Below are positions 56,520 to 64,000 of a stretch of DNA of 64,000 nt, piece after piece; within the stretch, counting starts at the first letter, position 1, and each line of letters opens with the position of its first letter. Under the pieces are notes generated by a model. That model saw only the letters and a program-made list of their open reading frames with translations. It ran no database searches and was not told where the DNA came from. The translations under genes and the position numbers were made by a program. The DNA lies in assembly GCA_900478215.1 (NCBI GenBank), contig LS483478.1, positions 3,410,001 to 3,474,000 on the forward strand, in the 5' to 3' direction. The stretch comes from Salmonella enterica subsp. houtenae serovar Houten (lineage in GTDB: Bacteria > Pseudomonadota > Gammaproteobacteria > Enterobacterales > Enterobacteriaceae).

Positions 56520-57740
56520 TTAGCTAAAAGAGTGGGTCACTTCCTGAACTGGCTGACCATCCAACTGGCGTTCAAAACTACGCAAACGTTTATAAATAGA
56601 CATCAGTTCCACCAGCGTCGTCCAGGAGTTAATCAAATACTGGAACGAACCGCGCACCTGGCCAAACACGTTGGTGATTTGCGTCATCAGACCCAGCGTA
56701 ATCGTACCGGCAACAATGGAAGGAAACAGCAGGAACAAACCGAAAACGTTATCAACCTGCAAATAGAGAATGCGCGCGATGTTGAAATACATATAGTGAA
56801 AGTAGAGACGGAAGTAGTTATGGCGCACCGCGCTAAACAGTTCACGGACGGTTGGCGGCGTGGCGCGACTGGAGTCATCTTCACCGTAGACCAGTTCCTT
56901 ACGATAAGCGGCTTCCACTCGCTGATTTTTAAATTCCAGCCCCGGCAATTTGATCCCGACGACCGCCAACAGGCCCGTACCCATTAATGACCAGACGATG
57001 GCGGCAATGACCAGGCCGTAAGGGATATGTCCTACGACGGGTAAATCCGGCACATGCGCTGACAGGGTGACTAACACCGGCAGAAAGGCGATGAGCGTCA
57101 TGATGGCATTGATAAAACTCACGCCCATATTCTCCAGTGTAGAGGCAAAACGCATGGTGTCTTCCTGCACACGCTGGGCGGCCCCTTCGATATGGCGCAG
57201 GTACTGCCAGTGCGCCATATAGTGCTCATTCATTGCGGTACGCCAGCGAAATACATAGTGGCTGACAAAGAAGTTGTTCAGCACGCCGATCACCACGGCG
57301 ATAAGCGCAATACCGAGAAACACCCCCACTTCATAATAGAATTGACCAAGAGTTACCTTGTGCGGCGAGCTGAGCGCCGTTTGAATCAAATCATAGAACG
57401 GCGCGTACCAGGCGTTAACCGCGACGCCAACCTCCACCAAAAACCAGGTGACAAAAATAATGAGCGAGGTGCCAAGTATCGACCAGTACTGCCAACGGTG
57501 CGGGCTATAGATGAACCAGAACGTTGCAAATAAACCAACGCAAATCAGGTAATAAGCATAAAAAATCAGATAGTCCAGCGACCAGAATCGCGCTGCGCTG
57601 ATAGGCACTTTATCGGATGCCCCCACAAGTCGCGCCACCCAATCTCCCCCTCCCGCCTGCCAGAAAATGACGGCGATCAGCGCCCAAACAAACGCCGACA
57701 TGAAAAACGGCCCTGGCTTTGGGAAAAAAGATTTAAACAT
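56520..57740 (-). CDS. sbmA: Peptide antibiotic transporter SbmA
   Basis: Inner-membrane, proton-driven importer of microcins B17 and J25, bleomycin and proline-rich peptides. The 406-residue SbmA/BacA-family product resembles an ABC transporter membrane domain without an ATPase. I used the second ATG (57740), six bases from the AGGAG site and matching E. coli; the first is three bases earlier. Signature FFVSHYVFRWRTAMNEHYM and EGAAQRVQEDTMRF are intact. Confidence 0.95.
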   Translation of the reverse strand: MFKSFFPKPGPFFMSAFVWALIAVIFWQAGGGDWVARLVGASDKVPISAARFWSLDYLIFYAYYLICVGLFATFWFIYSPHRWQYWSILGTSLIIFVTWFLVEVGVAVNAWYAPFYDLIQTALSSPHKVTLGQFYYEVGVFLGIALIAVVIGVLNNFFVSHYVFRWRTAMNEHYMAHWQYLRHIEGAAQRVQEDTMRFASTLENMGVSFINAIMTLIAFLPVLVTLSAHVPDLPVVGHIPYGLVIAAIVWSLMGTGLLAVVGIKLPGLEFKNQRVEAAYRKELVYGEDDSSRATPPTVRELFSAVRHNYFRLYFHYMYFNIARILYLQVDNVFGLFLLFPSIVAGTITLGLMTQITNVFGQVRGSFQYLINSWTTLVELMSIYKRLRSFERQLDGQPVQEVTHSFS

Positions 57741-58096
57741 CATGCTCTCCTGCTAACTTCTTATCTTTATTACGGCTGCTGTGACAACGGCAATATCAAG
57801 CCATGCCCACGCAAATGAAAGGGCTAAACCAGGCATTGTGACCTACGTTGTGACGCTTAGTTCGCACTTCTGCTCAACAGAATTGTTTCGACGAGTTTCA
57901 TACTAAGCAGGCAGGCTGGCGCTATCAGGTTATCACAAGCGCTCTATCACCAAAGTAAACATTCTCCATCACGCCCCCTCTGTTTTACCTGCCGTTACGT
58001 TTTCTCATCCACTTTTTTCTCTTTAACGCTTTGCAATGTACCGCCAGGTAGTATAAATACGCATAACCTCCGTTATTTCACTTATGGACATCACCG
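57741..58096. promoter_or_regulatory. sbmA-ampH divergent intergenic region
   Basis: This 356-bp region separates two divergent genes. For ampH, TTGCAA at 58031-58036 with TAAATA at 58054-58059 (17-base spacer) is a possible promoter. A direct repeat TTGTGAC at 57836-57842 and 57848-57854 (12-base period) may be a regulator site. sbmA is known to depend on sigma E in E. coli; I found no unambiguous GGAACTT-type element. Confidence 0.4.
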
Positions 58097-59254
58097 TTGA
58101 AACGTAGTCTGCTTTTTACTGCCACGCTGTTTGCGGCATCACTTACTTCTGTCCAGGCGGCTCAGCCGATTGCCGATCCGGTTTTTGCCTCTGATATCGT
58201 TGATCGTTATGCCGAGCATATCTTTTATGGTAGCGGCGCCACGGGCATGGCGCTGGTGGTGATCGACGGCAACCAACGCGTGTTTCGTAGTTTCGGTGAA
58301 ACCAGACCGGGCAATAATGTTCGTCCACAGCTTGATTCGGTCATTCGTATTGCTTCTCTCACCAAGCTAATGACCAGTGAAGTGTTGGTAAAATTGCTTG
58401 ATCAGGGAACGGTAAAATTAAACGATCCTCTCAGCAAATATGCCCCTCCCGATGCGCATGTCCCGACGTATCAAGGCACGCCGATTACTCTGGTCAACTT
58501 AGCGACCCATACCAGCGCGCTTCCGCGAGAACAGCCCGGCGGCGCGGCGCATCGTCCGGTATTTGTCTGGCCAACCCGCGAACAACGCTGGAACTGGATC
58601 TCCACAGCAACTTTAAAAGTAGCGCCTGGCTCGCAAGCGGCCTATTCCAATCTGGCGTTCGACCTGTTAGCCGACGCGCTGGCGACCGCCTCCGGCAAAC
58701 CTTATACGCAACTGTTCGAAGAAAAGATTACCCGCCCGCTGGGAATGAAAGACACCACGTTTACCCCTTCTCCCGATCAGTGTAAGCGTCTGATGGTGGC
58801 AGAGAAAGGCGCAAGTCCCTGTAATAATACACTGGCAGCCATTGGCAGCGGCGGAGTCTATTCTACGCCAGGAGATATGATGCGCTGGATGCAACAGTAT
58901 CTGTCGTCAGATTTCTATCACCGTAGCCACCAGGCCGATCGTATGCAAACGTTGATTTATCAACGCACACAGCTAAAGAAAATAATTGGGATGGACGTAC
59001 CGGGTAAAGCCGACGCGCTCGGTCTGGGCTGGGTCTATATGGCGCCAAAAGACGGACGTCCTGGCATTATCCAGAAAACGGGAGGCGGCGGCGGTTTTAT
59101 TACCTATATGGCGATGATCCCACAATATAATATTGGCGCTTTTGTGGTCGTAACCCGTTCTCCTCTCACTCGTTTTACCAATATGAGCGACGGGATTAAC
59201 GATTTGGTTATTGAGTTAAGCGGCAATAAACCGATTGCTATTCCTGCATCCTGA
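58097..59254 (+). CDS. ampH: Penicillin-binding protein AmpH (DD-carboxypeptidase/endopeptidase)
   Basis: Periplasmic class-C-type PBP that trims peptidoglycan peptides and takes part in recycling. The 385-residue precursor has a signal peptide ending VQA (about 21 residues), the SLTK motif at 87-90, YSN at 183-185 and KTGGG near the C-terminus. The start is a TTG at 58097 (read as Met), which yields the E. coli N-terminus MKRSLLFTA; no ATG in frame gives a full signal peptide. Confidence 0.94.
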   Translation: MKRSLLFTATLFAASLTSVQAAQPIADPVFASDIVDRYAEHIFYGSGATGMALVVIDGNQRVFRSFGETRPGNNVRPQLDSVIRIASLTKLMTSEVLVKLLDQGTVKLNDPLSKYAPPDAHVPTYQGTPITLVNLATHTSALPREQPGGAAHRPVFVWPTREQRWNWISTATLKVAPGSQAAYSNLAFDLLADALATASGKPYTQLFEEKITRPLGMKDTTFTPSPDQCKRLMVAEKGASPCNNTLAAIGSGGVYSTPGDMMRWMQQYLSSDFYHRSHQADRMQTLIYQRTQLKKIIGMDVPGKADALGLGWVYMAPKDGRPGIIQKTGGGGGFITYMAMIPQYNIGAFVVVTRSPLTRFTNMSDGINDLVIELSGNKPIAIPAS

Positions 59255-59298
59255 GTCGTCGCGCCTCGCTATATAGCAGACGAGGCGCGACATTTTTA

Positions 59299-59922
59299 TT
59301 AATATTCGGAGGGCAAACGGTTAATACTGATCAGTTTGCCTTTGTTCATTTCAATATAATTACCCTTACGCAGGGCCGCGAGTACTTCCGCCACCACCGA
59401 TCGCGATACGCGCGTTCGTTGATGAATATAATTCATAACACCAATACGTGAGCGAAGTTCTTCATCCCACTCAATCATTGTTATTAACGTCGCCCGAATC
59501 TGGTCGTAAGAATTAGTGCCAATGAGCTGCTTGTCACGAAGTTCCAGTACCTGACTTTTCCATGCTAACCAGCAAAAGGCTTCACGCCATAGTTGATTCT
59601 GTTCAATGATGGCGAGAGTTTGTGATGATGAGAGGCGATAACCGATGCAGCCGCTTTCCGCAATTAATTTATATTGTGCCTCTTTTTTCGCCACACCGTC
59701 GGCTAAGCCGAAAATAAAGGGAGCCTGCACAATACCAATAAGAACTTTATCACCCCGGATCAACGAAACAACACCCTTTAAAATAACAAAGGTATGGGTA
59801 TTACTTTCATCAGGTGAACAGATAATTTCTTTATCATTTACGAACTCGAAACGCGTACCATGCCTGGAAAGGCAGTTATCGAGTTTGCTGAATTCCTGTA
59901 GTGGTTTGCTTAAAGATAGCAT
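59299..59922 (-). CDS. yaiV: CRP-like transcriptional regulator YaiV
   Basis: A 207-residue predicted regulator with an N-terminal cyclic-nucleotide-binding-like beta-barrel (about 20-120) and a C-terminal winged helix (RTRVSRSVVAEVLAALRKGNYIEM, about 170-195). The effector and targets are not known to me. It lies just downstream of the autotransporter gene on the same strand, past a hairpin. Confidence 0.9.
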   Translation of the reverse strand: MLSLSKPLQEFSKLDNCLSRHGTRFEFVNDKEIICSPDESNTHTFVILKGVVSLIRGDKVLIGIVQAPFIFGLADGVAKKEAQYKLIAESGCIGYRLSSSQTLAIIEQNQLWREAFCWLAWKSQVLELRDKQLIGTNSYDQIRATLITMIEWDEELRSRIGVMNYIHQRTRVSRSVVAEVLAALRKGNYIEMNKGKLISINRLPSEY

Positions 59923-59941
59923 AATGCATTCCTTGCAATAA

Positions 59942-59965
59942 TGCCCGTCAGGTCCTTGACGGGCA
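59942..59965 (-). terminator. Hairpin between yaiU and yaiV
   Basis: TGCCCGTCA (59942-59950) pairs with TGACGGGCA (59957-59965) around a 6-base loop. On the minus strand it follows the autotransporter stop by about 40 bases and is followed by TTATTG, a short U-run; it would limit readthrough into yaiV. Confidence 0.6.
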
Positions 59966-60007
59966 TTTTCAGTTTAAATTACCTTTATTTCTCCTGAGAG
60001 AAAATGA

Positions 60008-62935
<2,928 letters not shown>

Positions 62936-63445
62936 TTGTCATCCCTCCTCAGGGACGTAATATAGTTGATCCATCAATTATCAATGCATAAAAACATATT
63001 AATGTTTAGCAAGGACGATTATGCGGCGTCATCACTAAAAGGTTCAATTATTCTTTACCCTCAGTCCGGATCCGGACGTGAATTAAAGCATTTTCCAAAA
63101 GCGAAAAAGATAGCTTAAAATTGTTTTTATTTCAGTAATTTAGAAGCAAGTTAAACATGGAATTCATATAAGAAAAATATACCAGGTAGAAATACAACAT
63201 AAATATGAATAACAACCAGCGCGTCTCTGACTTAAAAAGAAATGAAATAAAACTAAATATGCTGCAAAATCAATTCCTCCTGAAAATACATTACACCTTA
63301 AAATATTAATTCCCAGTATATAAAACAGCGCTATTTTCTCCCGGTATCGGCGTTGCGCCGGCTGCGTTAAGGACCGTTTTCGTAAAACATCTGCCTGCAG
63401 ATTCAGGTATACTAGGCCTTCGATTCCACAAACATCAGGCAGACC
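62936..63445. promoter_or_regulatory. yaiU-hemB intergenic region
   Basis: This 510-bp divergent region is AT-rich with no gene. For yaiU a minus-strand TATATT at 62964-62959 could be a -10 element. For hemB TATACT at 63408-63413 is a good -10, with a poor -35. GTCCGGATCCGGAC at 63064-63077 is a perfect 14-bp palindrome, possibly an operator. Confidence 0.45.
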
Positions 63446-64000
63446 ATGACAGACCTTATCCATCGCCCTCGCCGCCTGCGCAAATCCGCTGCGTTGCGCG
63501 CCATGTTTGAAGAGACAACACTCAGCCTGAACGACCTGGTGTTGCCGATCTTTGTTGAAGAAGAACTCGACGATTACAAAGCTATTGACGCCATGCCCGG
63601 CGTGATGCGCATCCCGGAAAAGCAGTTAGCGCGAGAGATTGAGCGTATCGCTAATGCTGGTATTCGTTCCGTTATGACCTTCGGTATTTCCCACCATACT
63701 GATGACACCGGCAGCGATGCCTGGCAAGAAGACGGTCTGGTGGCAAGGATGTCCCGCATCTGTAAGCAAACCGTGCCGGAGATGATCGTTATGTCCGACA
63801 CCTGCTTCTGCGAATACACCTCGCACGGCCACTGCGGCGTGTTGTGCGAACACGGTGTAGATAACGATGCGACGCTGGCCAACCTCGGCAAGCAGGCCGT
63901 TGTCGCGGCGGCGGCTGGGGCCGATTTTATTGCGCCCTCCGCGGCAATGGATGGACAAGTCCAGGCTATCCGCCAGGCGCTGGACGCCGCCGGTTTTACC
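63446..64000 (+). CDS. hemB: Porphobilinogen synthase HemB (5' part, partial)
   Basis: Condenses two molecules of 5-aminolevulinate to porphobilinogen in heme synthesis. The first 185 codons are inside the window and remain in frame to the edge. Zinc ligands Cys120, Cys122 and Cys130 are visible in DTCFCEYTSHGHC; the catalytic lysines lie beyond the window. It starts MTDLIHRPRRLRKSAALRAM, as in E. coli (324 residues in total). Confidence 0.96.
   Translation, partial: MTDLIHRPRRLRKSAALRAMFEETTLSLNDLVLPIFVEEELDDYKAIDAMPGVMRIPEKQLAREIERIANAGIRSVMTFGISHHTDDTGSDAWQEDGLVARMSRICKQTVPEMIVMSDTCFCEYTSHGHCGVLCEHGVDNDATLANLGKQAVVAAAAGADFIAPSAAMDGQVQAIRQALDAAGFT

Noticed and set aside
63164..63463. A 99-codon minus-strand frame overlapping the hemB start
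   Set aside because: It crosses the hemB promoter and start and shows no ribosome site or family resemblance.

Overview
The window reads as chromosomal DNA of an enteric bacterium, most likely Salmonella enterica. Nearly every gene product matches the E. coli K-12 ampG-to-hemB segment in order and length. Several differences point to Salmonella: phoA is absent between psiF and iraP, a tsaA-type peroxiredoxin lies between acpH and malZ, two extra genes lie between iraP and ddlA, a large autotransporter (yaiU) lies next to hemB, and an extra AT-rich gene lies between cyoE and yajR. These identifications come from remembered protein sequences; no database was searched.

Layout. 1-5.4 kb: the end of ampG and the cyoABCDE operon for cytochrome bo3 oxidase. 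5.4-7.1 kb: an AT-rich accessory patch with one unusual gene, a predicted beta/gamma-crystallin plus carbohydrate-binding-like protein. 7.1-16.4 kb: yajR, yajQ, panE-yajL, thiI and the isoprenoid operon xseB-ispA-dxs-yajO. 16.4-20.6 kb: nrdR-ribD-ribH-nusB-thiL-pgpA on the minus strand (riboflavin, thiamine, antitermination and lipid genes). 20.7-28.6 kb: yajI, tsx with two promoters, yajD, and the queA-tgt-yajC-secD-secF cluster for tRNA queuosine and Sec translocation. 28.6-34.9 kb: acpH, tsaA, malZ, proY and brnQ. 35.2-41.9 kb: the phosphate two-component genes phoB-phoR, divergent from sbcD-sbcC. 42-50.4 kb: araJ, mak, rdgC, ppnP, aroL-yaiA-aroM, yaiI, proC, dgcC (adrA) and psiF. 50.7-64 kb: iraP, a frameshifted transporter gene, an extensin-like envelope protein, ddlA, yaiZ, yaiY, sbmA-yaiW, ampH, yaiV, yaiU and the first 185 codons of hemB.

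Functional themes are envelope and cell wall (ampG, ddlA, ampH, yaiW, sbmA, tsx, secDF, yaiU, extensin-like), phosphate and stress regulation (phoBR, iraP, psiF, tsaA), biofilm signalling (dgcC), and cofactor or amino-acid synthesis (thiI, thiL, rib, dxs, ispA, aroL, proC, hemB, panE). Several regulatory sites can be read directly: a Pho box before phoB, paired CRP sites before tsx, a TyrR box and TrpR-like operator before aroL, and REP or ERIC-like repeats at gene ends.

No tRNA, rRNA, CRISPR array, insertion sequence or prophage was recognised. The most unusual items are the crystallin-like gene at 5741-6799, the autotransporter at 60008-62935, the single-base frameshift in the transporter at 51294-52504, and the long perfect inverted repeat where E. 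coli has phoA.
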